NCBI RefSeq assembly: GCF_019469185.1
Contig: NZ_CP048264.1
Coordinates: 1,488,001-1,552,000, forward strand
Length of the DNA: 64,000 nucleotides
DNA from: Gilliamella sp. ESL0441
GTDB lineage: Bacteria; Pseudomonadota; Gammaproteobacteria; Enterobacterales; Orbaceae
Reading direction: 5' to 3'
Shown: positions 53,664 through 64,000 of the stretch, piece by piece
Position numbering within the stretch: position 1 is the first letter of the stretch
Layout of the letters: each line of letters starts with the position of its first letter
Program-made: the position numbers and the translations under genes
Notes under the pieces: model-generated
Databases searched by the model: none
Seen by the model: only the letters and a program-made list of their open reading frames with translations
Told to the model about the DNA's origin: nothing

Positions 53664-55670
53664 TTATTTTAATAAGTCATTTGCTTTCGCAATAATATTT
53701 TCAACCGTAAAACCAAATTTTTCAAATAATTGTTCTGCCGGGCCGGACTCACCAAAACTTGTCATACCCACAATTTTACCATTTAGCCCCACGTATTTAT
53801 ACCAATAATCACTAATACCAGCTTCAATCGCAATGCGAGCAGTGACCGAAGACGGTAATACCGACTCTTTATAAGCACAGTCTTGTTTATCAAACGCATC
53901 AGTTGATGGCATTGAAACAACCCGTACTTTTTTCCCTGCTGCCGTTAATTGATGATAGGTTTCAACCGCTAACTCAACTTCGGAACCCGTCGCAATTAAG
54001 ATCAACTCTGGCGTTCCTGCACAATCATTTAAAATATAACCGCCACGATAAACATTCGCTAATTGTTCAGCTGTTCGTGGTTGTTGTTTAAGATTCTGCC
54101 TTGAGAAGATCAATGCTGTTGGACCATCTTTACGTTCTATAGCATATTGCCATGCAATAGCTGATTCAACTTGGTCACATGGGCGCCACGTACTGACATT
54201 TGGTGTTACCCGTAAACTTGCCATTTGTTCAACGGGTTGGTGTGTTGGTCCGTCTTCACCTAATCCGATTGAGTCATGGGTATAGACAAACAGTGAACGA
54301 ATCTTCATTAAGGCAGCCATGCGTACCGCATTTCGTGCATACTCCATAAACATTAAGAATGTTGCCCCATAAGGAATAAAGCCGCCATGAAGTGCAATAC
54401 CATTCATAATGGCAGACATCCCAAATTCACGTACACCATAGTGAATATAGTTACCATCTGGATTGGCTAAAATTTCTTTTGAGCCTGACCACATTGTTAA
54501 GTTACTTGGAGCTAAGTCAGCCGAGCCACCTAAAAACTCAGATAATACCGGAGCAAAAGCTTCAATTGCATTTTGTGATGCTTTACGCGTCGCTATCGTT
54601 GCTGGATTTGCTTGCAATTTATTGACAAAATCGGTAGCCACTTGTTGCCAATTTTCAGGTAAATCTCCCTGCATTCGTCGTTTAAATTCGCTTGCAAGTT
54701 CTGGATATACTTTGGCATAAGCTTCAAAGCGAGTATTCCACTCATCTTCAATTTGTTTGCCTTTGGTTTTCGCATCCCACGCTTCATAATAAGCTTTCGG
54801 AATGTCAAACGGTGGGTAGTTCCAACCAAGTGCTTGACGGGTTGCTTCAATTTCAGCATCTCCCAGTGGTGCACCATGACTGTCATGACTGCCCGCTTTA
54901 TTTGGTGATCCAAAACCTATTACTGTTTTACACATCAGTAATGAAGGTTTATCGGTCACAGCTTGCGCTTGTTCAATCGCTTGAGCAATAGCCTTTGCAT
55001 CATGACCGTCAATACTACGAATTACATGCCATCCATAAGCTTCAAAGCGTTTCGCAGTATCATCAGTAAACCAACCTTCTATTTCTCCATCGATTGAAAT
55101 ACCATTTTCATCATAAAATGCAACGAGTTTTCCTAATTTTAGTGTTCCAGCCAATGAGCAAGCTTCGTGTGAAATCCCTTCCATCATACAACCATCACCC
55201 ATGAATACATAGGTAAAATGGTCAACTATATTATGACCTGGTTTATTAAATTGTGCAGATAAAGTTCTTTCTGCAATTGCCATACCAACTGCATTAGCAA
55301 TACCTTGTCCTAAAGGTCCGGTTGTGGTTTCAACGCCCGGAACATGACCATATTCTGGATGCCCTGCTGTGATTGAATGCAACTGACGGAAATTTTTTAA
55401 GTCATCAATGCTAACTTTATAGCCAGTAAGATGTAATAAACTATAAATCAACATTGAAGCATGACCATTTGATAATACAAAACGGTCTCGATCTGCCCAA
55501 TTTGGATTGTTCGGGTTATGTTTTAAAAATCCACGCCAAAGTACTTCAGCCATATCAGCCATACCCATAGGTGCACCCGGATGACCTGATTTTGCTTTTT
55601 GTACACCATCCATGCTTAATGCCCTTATCGCATTCGCAAGTTCGCGGTGAGATAGCGTCGTTGCATTCAT
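53664..55670 (-). CDS. tkt: Transketolase
   Basis: Thiamine-diphosphate enzyme of the pentose phosphate pathway that moves two-carbon units. It has 668 residues. The N-terminal domain has [19 protein letters not shown] and the cofactor motif [13 protein letters not shown]; the middle domain has [18 protein letters not shown]. It follows the transaldolase gene on the same strand after about 110 bases, so the two non-oxidative pentose-phosphate genes may form one unit. Confidence 0.97.
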   Translation of the reverse strand: MNATTLSHRELANAIRALSMDGVQKAKSGHPGAPMGMADMAEVLWRGFLKHNPNNPNWADRDRFVLSNGHASMLIYSLLHLTGYKVSIDDLKNFRQLHSITAGHPEYGHVPGVETTTGPLGQGIANAVGMAIAERTLSAQFNKPGHNIVDHFTYVFMGDGCMMEGISHEACSLAGTLKLGKLVAFYDENGISIDGEIEGWFTDDTAKRFEAYGWHVIRSIDGHDAKAIAQAIEQAQAVTDKPSLLMCKTVIGFGSPNKAGSHDSHGAPLGDAEIEATRQALGWNYPPFDIPKAYYEAWDAKTKGKQIEDEWNTRFEAYAKVYPELASEFKRRMQGDLPENWQQVATDFVNKLQANPATIATRKASQNAIEAFAPVLSEFLGGSADLAPSNLTMWSGSKEILANPDGNYIHYGVREFGMSAIMNGIALHGGFIPYGATFLMFMEYARNAVRMAALMKIRSLFVYTHDSIGLGEDGPTHQPVEQMASLRVTPNVSTWRPCDQVESAIAWQYAIERKDGPTALIFSRQNLKQQPRTAEQLANVYRGGYILNDCAGTPELILIATGSEVELAVETYHQLTAAGKKVRVVSMPSTDAFDKQDCAYKESVLPSSVTARIAIEAGISDYWYKYVGLNGKIVGMTSFGESGPAEQLFEKFGFTVENIIAKANDLLK

Positions 55671-55780
55671 GTTTTAATCTCCAAAATATATTTTAAGTTA
55701 TTCGATATTCATTTTTCTGTTTTTTAAAACAGATTAATATTATTAAAAAATTAAAGGGGAATATTGATTCCCCTCTATCA

Positions 55781-56731
55781 CTATAGAAGTGCTGCGATCA
55801 TCTCTTCTAATTTTCCCTGATCCACTGCAAAGGCACGAATCCCTTCAGCTAGTTTTTCTACTGCCATGGCATCACTATTGTGTTGCCATCTAAATTCAGA
55901 TTCGGTAATCGGTGCAGGTCTTTCTATGACGGTTTGATTAGGATTAAGTTTTTGCACTACTGGAGCGCTTGATTGTTGCATTTCAGCCAATAAATTTGGC
56001 GCAATCGTTAATCGGTCACAACCGGCTAATGCTAAAATTTGCTCAACTTTACGGAAGCTTGCCCCCATGACGATTGTTTTATAACCATGTTGTTTATAAT
56101 AGTTGTAAATATTACGTACTGATACCACTCCTGGATCTTGATCGGCAATATAAGGGTCAATCGGTTTTTTAGCTTGATACCAATCATAAATACGACCAAC
56201 AAAAGGCGAGATAAGAAAGACATTCGCTTCTGCACAAGCACGTGCCTGAGCAAATGAAAAGAGTAACGTCAAATTACAATTAATGCCTTCTTTTTCGAGA
56301 ACTTCAGCAGCTTTTATCCCTTCCCATGTGGATGCGATTTTAATCAAAATTCGTGATTTATCGATACCTTTTTGTTGATAAAGTTCTATAATTCGGCGGG
56401 CTTTTTCGATACAAGCTTGTGTATCAAAAGATAAACGGGCATCCACTTCAGTCGAAATACGTCCCGGCACCGTTTTTAAAATTTCAGCACCGATATTAAC
56501 CGCAACTTGGTCACAAGCATTAATTAATTGTTGTTCTTTGCTACCCCCTAATTTTTTTGCTGTCTCAACAGCAGAATCAATCAGATAACGATATTGTGGA
56601 AGTTGAGCAGCTTTTAAGACCAGAGAAGGGTTGGTAGTGGCATCTTCAGGAGAAAACTGCTTAATGGAATCGATATCACCTGTATCGGCAACAACGGCGG
56701 TTAATTTTTTAAATTCATCTAATTGACTCAT
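55781..56731 (-). CDS. tal: Transaldolase
   Basis: Moves a dihydroxyacetone unit between sugar phosphates through a Schiff base. It has 316 residues, TalB type. The catalytic lysine is in [11 protein letters not shown], and the N-terminal signature is DATTNPSL. Upstream gene of the tal-tkt pair. A CRP-like site lies about 230 bases upstream. Confidence 0.97.
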   Translation of the reverse strand: MSQLDEFKKLTAVVADTGDIDSIKQFSPEDATTNPSLVLKAAQLPQYRYLIDSAVETAKKLGGSKEQQLINACDQVAVNIGAEILKTVPGRISTEVDARLSFDTQACIEKARRIIELYQQKGIDKSRILIKIASTWEGIKAAEVLEKEGINCNLTLLFSFAQARACAEANVFLISPFVGRIYDWYQAKKPIDPYIADQDPGVVSVRNIYNYYKQHGYKTIVMGASFRKVEQILALAGCDRLTIAPNLLAEMQQSSAPVVQKLNPNQTVIERPAPITESEFRWQHNSDAMAVEKLAEGIRAFAVDQGKLEEMIAALL

Positions 56732-57085
56732 AAACTTCTATATCCTCTACAGCTTCAATTTTCTAAAAGATTATAATAGCATTTATCTAGTGATAAAACG
56801 ACTTAACAAGTCGTTGTTTTAACGTTTTTACAAATTAAACAATAACCTACCTAAGATAGCAAAAAGCAAAAAATTTCAAACATTTGTTATTTTTAATACT
56901 GTTGATTGATATCTTTTATCGGAGTGATATTTTTACAATATAAATTAATTTTTTAATGTGACATAAGTCACGAAATTAACTTTATCAAACTGAAAAACAT
57001 ATTGTTAAAAAATAACCTATCAATTTTTATGATCCATTATCAACGAACTTGCTAATAATTAAAAAAATTAAAATAAAAAAATTTT
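56732..57085 (-). promoter_or_regulatory. tal upstream region with a CRP-like site at 56957-56972
   Basis: TGTGACATAAGTCACG matches the TGTGA-N6-TCACA consensus at all but the last base. No gene is visible in the region. Confidence 0.55.
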
Positions 57086-57322
57086 CTAAATCCATGCATA
57101 AATAGTTTTGCTGTTAAAATTGCAATTTGAACAATCATCACATTTCTTTGACTGACAAAAATATGGCTGTTCAATAGTGATTATTTTGATCACCTTTTTC
57201 TTTACCCAAAAACTTAGTATTGGAAAAACAGCACTTTCAGGTAACCTAAAATGGCGTGCTATATCTTGCAATTCCACACGCCCTTTTAATTGTACATAAT
57301 CACGAATCGAGGTCATTAACAT
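57086..57322 (-). CDS. feoC: FeoC-like ferrous iron transport regulator
   Basis: A 78-residue winged-helix protein with the cluster-type cysteines C56, C61, C64 and C67 (CQSKKCDDCSNC). FeoC proteins protect FeoB or sense oxygen through a labile cluster. Last gene of feoABC, 65 bases after feoB. Confidence 0.88.
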   Translation of the reverse strand: MLMTSIRDYVQLKGRVELQDIARHFRLPESAVFPILSFWVKKKVIKIITIEQPYFCQSKKCDDCSNCNFNSKTIYAWI

Positions 57323-57387
57323 TTTTTATATTAAACTTATAGGTTTTACCTAATTTTTTATCAATTAAATTAAATAACACAAGTAAA

Positions 57388-59709
57388 TTAATCACAACAA
57401 GATGATTTTATAGAATTTTTACGATTGGACATGTTATTTTTATTGAATGAGTAATTCCCTAATTTACGCAGGATAACCATCATCAATGTTATCAATAGTC
57501 CACACCCCATCAACCAATAACTTGCAGTATGTGAATAGGCAAGTTGTGTAAATTGATAATAGATTGTCGCCACCAACCAAGCAATTGTAAAAGTCCATAC
57601 TGCAACAAAAATCATCCAACGCCACCCTGCTTCGCGATAAATTGTCCCTAATACTGCTGTACATGGCGTATAAAGTAAGATGAATATTAAATAAGCTATT
57701 ACGGCTGACGAAGACGTAAATGATGTCTTAATTTTAGAAATAGCTGTGGAATTAATTGCTAAATCAGTTTTTAAAGTATCGATATCATCATTTAATGAAG
57801 ACAATCCAAGCGGATCGGTAATCGTTTCAGACAGAGCGAGTAAATTATCAGGAATAGTGGCAAAAGCTGATTTAATGTCTTCAATCCAATCAAATTGTTC
57901 ATTGTCTTGCGATTGATTATCCATAGAATAAAGTGAATTTAAAGTTGCAATAATAGACTCTTTAGCAAAAATGCCCGTAAAAACGCCAACTGTAGCAGGC
58001 CAATTTTCATTATCGATCCCCATGGGCTGAAAAACAGGTGTAACTTTTTGGCTTATGACTGATAATACCGATTGATTGGTATTTTCATGTCCAAAGGTAT
58101 TATCTGTTCCCCAAGAGTTGAGTAAACTTAAAATCGTCACCATAATTACAATCGCTTTTCCGGCTTTAAATATAAAACTTTTCAAGCGTTGCCAAGTTAA
58201 GCGTAAAATGCTACGAAGGGTTGGAATTCGATAAACTGGCATCTCCATAATAAAGGGGGTCAACTCACCTTTTAATAACGTGTTTTTTAAAATCATTCCT
58301 GATATAACTGCGACACCAATACCAAGCAGATATAACATAAATACAACCAAAGAAGCATGAAGCGGAAAAAATACGACTGCAAATAACGCATAAACCGGTA
58401 ATCTTGCCCCACAAGACATAAAAGGAATCATGCAGATAGCCATTAACCGATCACGGGGACTTTCTAATGTTCGAGTTCCCATTATCGCAGGCACACCACA
58501 GCCAAATCCCATCAACATAGGCACGAAAGCTTTACCCGGTAAACCAATACAACGTAAAACCCGATCAACGACCATTGCTGCACGAGCTAAATAACCTGAA
58601 TCTTCTAAAAAAGATAAAGCCAAAAACATTGCAGCAATGACAGGAATAAACGTTGAAACAGTTTGAATCCCATTACCTATACCGTCTGATAATATGACAC
58701 GAGCCCAATCTGGCGCATGAATAAATTCTAATAAACGTGCTGTTCCATTGACAAAAATTGTGCCGAAAAATTTTTCAAAAAAGTCAACAAATACTGAACC
58801 AAAATTGATAGCGACCATAAACATGGCATACATCACAATTAAAAAAAACGGAATGCCAGTAAAGCGCCCTAACGTAATTTTATCGATCTTTTCAGATATA
58901 TGGGTACTCAATTCACGAGGTTTATCAATAACCATTTTACACACTTGATCAATCGTATCATATCTAGCACTTGCTAGCGCAACATCAATTTCGTTATCAC
59001 ACCATGCCGAAAGGAGTTGTCGACAAATTTCAAGTTTTTCTAATTCAAGTGAATTAAAATGATCTGTGTTGTGTCCTAATAAGGCTTCAATTAGCTGCCA
59101 GCGATTAAGTTGATGAACAATACTTTCTTTTGGCAATTCATAAAGATAACGTGTCAAAAGTCTTTGCTGAGATTGCCCTAACGTATCTATTGAAGGATAA
59201 GCTTTTTGCTTGTTGACAAGCCTGTTTTCAATTTCTTGATAAAATAAATTAATACCTAATTTTTTGGTTGATGAAATAGGCACAACTGGGCAACCCAGTA
59301 AAGCAGATAATTTTGGGTAATCGATATTTTCGCCCATATTCTTGACTGTATCAATCATGTTAAGTACAACAATCATCGGAACTTGCAAATCAATCAACTG
59401 AAATGTTAGATAAAGACTTCGTTGTAAATTACTAGCATCAATTACATTAATAATGACATTATTTTTTTCTGTCAGAACAAATTCGCGCGTTATCCATTCA
59501 TCTTGCGACATTGAAACCGCATCAGATTCAATCGAGTAAGTCCCCGGTAGATCAACGACTTCATATTGGTGATTTTGATAAGAAAATAAACCTAATTTTT
59601 GTTCAACAGTCACACCAGGCCAATTACCGACTCGCTGTTTTGATCCAGTCAGTAAATTAAATAGTGTTGTTTTGCCACAATTTGGATTTCCAACCAGTGC
59701 TATTTTCAC
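57388..59709 (-). CDS. feoB: Ferrous iron transporter FeoB
   Basis: Inner-membrane Fe(II) transporter with an N-terminal GTPase domain. It has 773 residues. G-domain motifs: GNPNCGKTT (G1), DLPGTYS (G3), NMIDT (G4). The two Gate domains with conserved cysteines follow (GFGCGVPAIMGTRTLES and TPCTAVLGTIYREAGW). It overlaps feoA by 4 bases. Confidence 0.97.
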   Translation of the reverse strand: MKIALVGNPNCGKTTLFNLLTGSKQRVGNWPGVTVEQKLGLFSYQNHQYEVVDLPGTYSIESDAVSMSQDEWITREFVLTEKNNVIINVIDASNLQRSLYLTFQLIDLQVPMIVVLNMIDTVKNMGENIDYPKLSALLGCPVVPISSTKKLGINLFYQEIENRLVNKQKAYPSIDTLGQSQQRLLTRYLYELPKESIVHQLNRWQLIEALLGHNTDHFNSLELEKLEICRQLLSAWCDNEIDVALASARYDTIDQVCKMVIDKPRELSTHISEKIDKITLGRFTGIPFFLIVMYAMFMVAINFGSVFVDFFEKFFGTIFVNGTARLLEFIHAPDWARVILSDGIGNGIQTVSTFIPVIAAMFLALSFLEDSGYLARAAMVVDRVLRCIGLPGKAFVPMLMGFGCGVPAIMGTRTLESPRDRLMAICMIPFMSCGARLPVYALFAVVFFPLHASLVVFMLYLLGIGVAVISGMILKNTLLKGELTPFIMEMPVYRIPTLRSILRLTWQRLKSFIFKAGKAIVIMVTILSLLNSWGTDNTFGHENTNQSVLSVISQKVTPVFQPMGIDNENWPATVGVFTGIFAKESIIATLNSLYSMDNQSQDNEQFDWIEDIKSAFATIPDNLLALSETITDPLGLSSLNDDIDTLKTDLAINSTAISKIKTSFTSSSAVIAYLIFILLYTPCTAVLGTIYREAGWRWMIFVAVWTFTIAWLVATIYYQFTQLAYSHTASYWLMGCGLLITLMMVILRKLGNYSFNKNNMSNRKNSIKSSCCD

Positions 59710-59948
59710 TCATTTATCTCCATTACTTCAATGGTAGCCGCTTCACGACGCCTTAAACAAAGAAGAAAACCACGTATTTTAATCTCAAGTGGATCTCCCA
59801 AAGGTGCCACTCGGACAATCGTAATTTTACAGCCTGGTGTTAATCCCATAGCCAGTAACTTTCTACGAAAAGGTAAGGATTCAGGTAATAGACGAGAGAT
59901 AACCGCCTCATTTCCTAAAGAGAGGTGATTTAATGTTGATACTGACAT
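59706..59948 (-). CDS. feoA: Ferrous iron transport protein FeoA
   Basis: An 80-residue SH3-like cytosolic partner of FeoB, with the family segment LLAMGLTPGCKITIVRVAPLGDP. First gene of feoABC. Confidence 0.93.
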   Translation of the reverse strand: MSVSTLNHLSLGNEAVISRLLPESLPFRRKLLAMGLTPGCKITIVRVAPLGDPLEIKIRGFLLCLRRREAATIEVMEINE

Positions 59949-60025
59949 TAATGTTCCTGTGAATTATGCAAGCACGTTTTATTCCGTTTATTTTAAAAAA
60001 AAATTTAATATAAAAATAGTTTTAA

Positions 60026-60044
60026 AATGAGAATAATTCGCAAT
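60026..60044 (-). promoter_or_regulatory. Fur-box-like site upstream of feoA
   Basis: AATGAGAATAATTCGCAAT agrees with about 14 of 18 defined positions of the Fur consensus, 78 bases before the feoA start. The rest of 59949-60319 has no gene and carries the promoters of feoA and yffB. Confidence 0.55.
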
Positions 60045-60319
60045 ATTAATATTTAATATTTAAAAAAATAGAAAAGTTACATTAAAAAATGAAATTTATG
60101 CAAAAAATAGGGGTTAATATGTTTTTTTCAAGTGTTTTGTTATGAAAAACAAAAAATCTGAGTGAACCGTTCATTTAGCTTCAAATAGTTAAATTAAAGC
60201 GCTTAATCTTCTGATTATTCATTTAATTAAAACTTAGATTATCTTCATATTCAAAATTAGAGATTCAGTAAGACAACTGATATAATTTGTCTTTATACTT
60301 CGCTTAAGGAATAAGAATT

Positions 60320-60676
60320 ATGTTAACCATATATGGTATTAAAAACTGCAGTACAATGAAAAAAGCGTTCACATGGCTTGATGACAATAAAATCAAGCAT
60401 CAATTTCATAATTATAAATTGGATGGACTTTCAGCTGAACAATTACAGACTATTTTGAAATTAGTTGATTGGCAAAGCCTACTCAATACACGAGGTACAA
60501 CCTGGCGTAAACTGGATGAGTCAGTACGTGCTAAAATTGACAATGAGCAAGCTGCTATGAAACTGATGTTGGACAATCCTTCAATTATAAAACGACCGCT
60601 ACTAATTAAGGGTAAACATGTATTACTAGGATTTTCAGAAGAAAGTTATTCGCAATTTTTTAAACAACAACAATAA
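60320..60676 (+). CDS. yffB: ArsC/Spx-family thioredoxin-fold protein YffB
   Basis: A 118-residue protein with the thioredoxin-like ArsC fold and a single active-site cysteine C10 in [11 protein letters not shown]. YffB-type proteins may act as glutathione-linked reductases, but the substrate is unsettled; arsenate reduction should not be assumed. It precedes dapE by 13 bases, as in E. coli. Confidence 0.9.
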   Translation: MLTIYGIKNCSTMKKAFTWLDDNKIKHQFHNYKLDGLSAEQLQTILKLVDWQSLLNTRGTTWRKLDESVRAKIDNEQAAMKLMLDNPSIIKRPLLIKGKHVLLGFSEESYSQFFKQQQ

Positions 60677-60689
60677 GACCGAGATAATT

Positions 60690-61826
60690 ATGACAGAGCC
60701 TGTTATTGAACTAACCAAAGCATTGATTGCTGAAAAATCGATAAGTCCTGATGATAAAGATTGTCAAAATATACTTATTAAACGTTTGACATCACTAAAT
60801 TTTATTATTGAAGAATTCAATATTAGTCGTACTAAAAATTTTTGGGCTTATCATGGTGATCCTTCCGAAACAACACTTATGTTCGCTGGTCATACCGATG
60901 TGGTGCCTGCTGGCGATGAAAGCCAATGGCTGTATCCCCCATTTGAGGCAACCATTGATACTCATGGTGTACTTTATGGTCGTGGAGCATCGGATATGAA
61001 AAGTGGTGTTGCGGCAATGGTCTGTGCCGCAGAGGATTTTGTTAAAGCAAATCCAAACCATCGTGGTCGTATTGCGTTTTTAATTACCTCTGATGAAGAA
61101 GCTGATGCAACCGATGGAACGGTAAAAGTCGTTAATCATCTTCTTGAACGTCAAGAACGTGTAGACTATTGTATTGTAGGAGAGCCTTCTTGTGACAAGA
61201 TATTGGGGGATCAAATTAAAAATGGTCGTCGCGGTTCATTGACCGCAAATTTAATTATCCATGGTGTGCAAGGTCATGTCGCCTACCCTCATCTAGTTGA
61301 CAATCCTGTTCATCGGTTTGCCCCTGCTTTGGCTGAACTTGTTGATAGTGTTTGGGATAATGGCAATCAATATTTTCCCCAAACCTCCATGCAAATTGCA
61401 AACATTCAAGCTGGCACAGGTGCTGAAAACGTTGTGCCCGGTGACCTATCAGTGCAGTTCAATTTTCGATACAGCAGTGAACTCACTGACGAATTAATTA
61501 AAACCCGTGTTGAGCAACTTTTACAAAAGCATAAATTAAATTATACGTTAAATTGGCGTTTATCAGGTCATCCTTTTTTAACGCCACAAGGTGAATTGAC
61601 TCAAGCTGCAGCAAGTGCGATAAAAGAGTACACAAATATTGATACAAAATTATCAACAAGTGGGGGAACATCAGATGGACGTTTCATTGCAAAAATGGGC
61701 TGTCAGATTATCGAGTTTGGAGTATTAAATAAAACAATCCATAAAGTTAACGAAAATGTGAATTGTCAGGATATCATTACGCTAAAAAGAATTTACCAAA
61801 GAATTTTGGAAAAATTGCTGGTTTAA
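60690..61826 (+). CDS. dapE: Succinyl-diaminopimelate desuccinylase
   Basis: Di-zinc M20 peptidase-family enzyme of lysine and diaminopimelate synthesis. It has 378 residues. Metal motifs: [34 protein letters not shown] and [14 protein letters not shown]. It is in the conserved yffB-dapE-ypfN order. Confidence 0.96.
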   Translation: MTEPVIELTKALIAEKSISPDDKDCQNILIKRLTSLNFIIEEFNISRTKNFWAYHGDPSETTLMFAGHTDVVPAGDESQWLYPPFEATIDTHGVLYGRGASDMKSGVAAMVCAAEDFVKANPNHRGRIAFLITSDEEADATDGTVKVVNHLLERQERVDYCIVGEPSCDKILGDQIKNGRRGSLTANLIIHGVQGHVAYPHLVDNPVHRFAPALAELVDSVWDNGNQYFPQTSMQIANIQAGTGAENVVPGDLSVQFNFRYSSELTDELIKTRVEQLLQKHKLNYTLNWRLSGHPFLTPQGELTQAAASAIKEYTNIDTKLSTSGGTSDGRFIAKMGCQIIEFGVLNKTIHKVNENVNCQDIITLKRIYQRILEKLLV

Positions 61827-61951
61827 TATAGTCAATTAAATTGTGAGCGATTTAATAAATCAATTTGAGCACAACAGAATAACTATTCAATACTGCTTAT
61901 AACATTTAGCTATATTAACTTCACTAACATTCATTTATTAAAGGTAAAAAA

Positions 61952-62143
61952 ATGGAATGGTTAAAAGATTATTGGTGGATAATTTTAATATTTCTTGCAG
62001 GTGTTTTTATCAATACCATTAAAGCACTCAATAAACTTAACTTTAAATCTTATATTGATAAAAAAGGAATTAAACCGATACCTTATGATGACGAGGATAA
62101 TAATAAAATCAAGAGAGTAGAGGATAAAAATAAAAGTGATTAA
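61952..62143 (+). CDS. ypfN: UPF0370 family membrane protein YpfN
   Basis: A 63-residue protein with one N-terminal membrane helix (DYWWIILIFLAGVFINTI) and a charged cytoplasmic tail ending DKNKSD. Size and position after dapE match E. coli YpfN, of unknown function. AAAGG lies before the start. Confidence 0.85.
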   Translation: MEWLKDYWWIILIFLAGVFINTIKALNKLNFKSYIDKKGIKPIPYDDEDNNKIKRVEDKNKSD

Positions 62144-62160
62144 TCTAAAAATTAATCACT
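62135..62160. terminator. Hairpin between ypfN and cysZ
   Basis: Perfect 10-base arms AGTGATTAAT and ATTAATCACT with a 6-base loop, followed by ATTTTCTTT. It covers the ypfN stop. Confidence 0.7.
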
Positions 62161-62167
62161 ATTTTCT

Positions 62168-62983
62168 TTATCGGATATTGTTAATATCACTTTTAAATAA
62201 AGCTTGATGACGATAACGATCAACCCACATCGCAGTTGAGCCACAAACGGCAATTGGCATAATAATTAGATTTAGTAGTGGCACCATTGTGAAAAAACTA
62301 ACTAAAATACCATAGACAAGATTATCAACTCTATCCTGCTTAAGTAATTCACGCATACGATGAAAAGTAATTTTATGATTATCGAAAGGATAATCAGCGT
62401 ATTGAATATTAATTTGCCAAGCAGTGAATAAAAACCAAATTACTGGTGTCACTGTTTGACCTATAACAGGAATAAAATAAGTTAAAAATATCGGTATAGA
62501 CCATAATACATAATTGACTAATTTTTGGATTTCTCGACTCAATATTCTGGGTAGATCTTTAATCAAGCTAAACCAAGATGTATCAGAAGCAGGAATACCT
62601 GTTAATTCAGCTTCAACCTGTTCAGCAAGCAAACCATTAAAAGGCGCAGCAATAAAATTAGCCACCGTACTAAAAAAATAACAGAATAGTATGACTAGTA
62701 TCAAAATCACCATAAAGCTGATTATATAGCCAAGCCAGTGAAGCCAGCTCGGTACTAAAGAAAGCCCCCAATCAACCATACCTGTAATTGCTGAGAAAAA
62801 CCAATAAAACAGCGCAGACATAATGACAATATTAGCCAATAAAGGCAAAAAAACATAATGTCTTATTTTAGGGCTAAATGCGATTGACCACCCAAATAGA
62901 AAATATTCAAAACCTGATTTAGGTCGATCTTTACCGTTATTAAAATTATGATGGAATCTTATTCTATCTACATTATTATTCAC
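62168..62983 (-). CDS. cysZ: Sulfate transporter CysZ
   Basis: A 271-residue inner-membrane sulfate permease used for cysteine synthesis. It begins with the landmark SGFEYFLFGWSIAFSPKIRHYVFLPLLANIV and has hydrophobic helices plus FNGLLAEQVE and YADYPFDNHKITF, as in enteric CysZ. It is not beside cysK here. Confidence 0.92.
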   Translation of the reverse strand: MNNNVDRIRFHHNFNNGKDRPKSGFEYFLFGWSIAFSPKIRHYVFLPLLANIVIMSALFYWFFSAITGMVDWGLSLVPSWLHWLGYIISFMVILILVILFCYFFSTVANFIAAPFNGLLAEQVEAELTGIPASDTSWFSLIKDLPRILSREIQKLVNYVLWSIPIFLTYFIPVIGQTVTPVIWFLFTAWQINIQYADYPFDNHKITFHRMRELLKQDRVDNLVYGILVSFFTMVPLLNLIIMPIAVCGSTAMWVDRYRHQALFKSDINNIR

Positions 62984-63018
62984 TTTTTTTCCTTTTATAA
63001 GTTGATAATGTCCAACTC

Positions 63019-64000
63019 TTAATCTAACTTATTACTTTGATAATTGGATGTCTCAATTTGGTTAGTATGATGTAACCATTGATTAACTTCTTGCTTAATT
63101 GAACTAATCAGTGCCTTACGCCCATTTAATCGAAATTGCTCAATCACTAAAAATTCATTTTTTTTATTTGTTATTAACGCTTTTAAAATGGGTAACCTTA
63201 ATTGATTATTTGAATGGTCATTATATTGACTCATTCGACAAAGTGAAGCATAAGTTGCTTCAAAGGGGCGATGGTAATAGCAAAATCCTTGTAAATCATC
63301 AATATCTTGATCCGATAAAAACTGAGCATCATCCTTGAGCAACATCGTCTCAAATGGTAAATCGATAAAATCTTTAATCCAGAAAATATCTCGTCTCAAT
63401 TTTTTATTTAATTTATTAGCCATTTCAAAAGCATTTTGGCTAATTGGCTTTATTGCCATTATAGAATAAGTTCCACTACTGGTTTCACGACGACTACCAA
63501 TATGTACTAACAAAAATCCTAAGCTTTTCCAAAATTCATATGTGATATTACTATAGGCAAAGCTGACTGATAAAAAATCAATGCCATTTATCACAGCTTC
63601 TTTGAAAACCTTGTTGATTAATTGTTTTGCAATTTTTTGTCGTCTATATGATTCAAACACAGCAATTCGATTAATACGTACTGATTTTAATTTTGCTGCC
63701 GATCTCTCGCCTGCATGCGCAACTAAAGATTGTGCAACCATGTTACCTCTGGGACGTCGAATACCCTTCCAAACGTCATCAATTAATCTGTCTGATAAAT
63801 CCCCTTCATTTACAGTAACGGCAGCAGCAATTAATTTATTTTCGATTCTAGCACCCCAAACATCCAAATTATGTGCATCCAAAATTCGTCTTAAATCAAT
63901 TAATGTTGTTTGATAATGGGCTATTTTAAGTAAATAAAAAATTTCTTTTAAAGTTTTAAGGTCATGACGTGCAATCATTGAATAGTCTACTAATTGGTGA
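63019..64000 (-). CDS. tmcA: tRNA(Met) cytidine acetyltransferase, C-terminal part (runs off the right edge)
   Basis: The frame is open to the window edge; a methionine at 63978 is internal. The GNAT acetyltransferase domain is present: RGNMVAQSLVAHAG and RINRIAVFESYRRQKIAKQLI (acetyl-CoA loop), then a C-terminal tRNA-binding region. The missing N-terminal part would hold the RNA-helicase-like ATPase. The enzyme makes N4-acetylcytidine at position 34 of elongator tRNA-Met. Confidence 0.88.
   Translation of the reverse strand, partial: HQLVDYSMIARHDLKTLKEIFYLLKIAHYQTTLIDLRRILDAHNLDVWGARIENKLIAAAVTVNEGDLSDRLIDDVWKGIRRPRGNMVAQSLVAHAGERSAAKLKSVRINRIAVFESYRRQKIAKQLINKVFKEAVINGIDFLSVSFAYSNITYEFWKSLGFLLVHIGSRRETSSGTYSIMAIKPISQNAFEMANKLNKKLRRDIFWIKDFIDLPFETMLLKDDAQFLSDQDIDDLQGFCYYHRPFEATYASLCRMSQYNDHSNNQLRLPILKALITNKKNEFLVIEQFRLNGRKALISSIKQEVNQWLHHTNQIETSNYQSNKLD

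Noticed and set aside
60320..60676. Arsenate reductase (ArsC)
   Set aside because: The family is shared, but length, single cysteine and the dapE-ypfN context point to YffB.

Overview
The window is AT-rich chromosomal DNA of a gammaproteobacterium. Several gene blocks match the Escherichia coli order (lptFG divergent from pepA-holC-valS; yffB-dapE-ypfN; feoABC; dnaX-ybaB; ruvAB) but in a different global arrangement and with very AT-rich codons. This fits the insect-gut family Orbaceae (Gilliamella-like). The genus is an inference from gene order and composition; no database search was possible.

Layout. 1-7.4 kb: partial valS, a DUF2520 gene, holC and pepA, with lptF-lptG divergent. 7.4-16 kb: msrA-cytochrome b561-msrB, a YbiI-like zinc finger, a zinc-ribbon protein, a DUF421 membrane protein, nsrR and hcp with an NsrR-like operator, a 1.1 kb gene-poor stretch with an FNR box, an NTF2-like gene and cysK. 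16-25.3 kb: ruvBA, ybaB, dnaX (with a complete programmed -1 frameshift signal), an M20 amidohydrolase with a membrane transporter, and recQ. 25.5 kb: tRNA-Val(GAC).

26.1-42.75 kb: a phage-derived island. It encodes a complete contractile tail (sheath, tube, frameshifted tail chaperone, tape measure, hub, spike, baseplate, fibre, fibre chaperone), a lysis cassette (holin, M15 endolysin, nested Rz/Rz1) and an S24 repressor. It has no capsid, portal, terminase or replication gene, so it looks like a tailocin (phage-tail-like bacteriocin). At its left end an integrase-like tyrosine recombinase lacks the lambda-type arm-binding domain and ends inside a perfect 21-bp repeat. The same repeat lies inverted inside the tail-fibre gene, and the DNA between holds a second, silent fibre C-terminus in the opposite orientation. 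I read this as an invertible tail-fibre switch. At the right end, three near-identical promoter-terminator cassettes (perfect or near-perfect sigma70 promoters about 45 bp from an intrinsic terminator) precede the lysis genes. More intrinsic terminators sit before the holin and before the spike gene. This suggests control by read-through (antitermination) or a family of very small RNAs.

43.3-64 kb: a secreted Ig-like protein, a Fur-controlled CirA-like receptor divergent from a siderophore-binding lipoprotein, rimO, an MdtK-like exporter, a phosphoethanolamine-transferase-like gene, tal-tkt, feoABC, yffB-dapE-ypfN, cysZ and the 3' part of tmcA.
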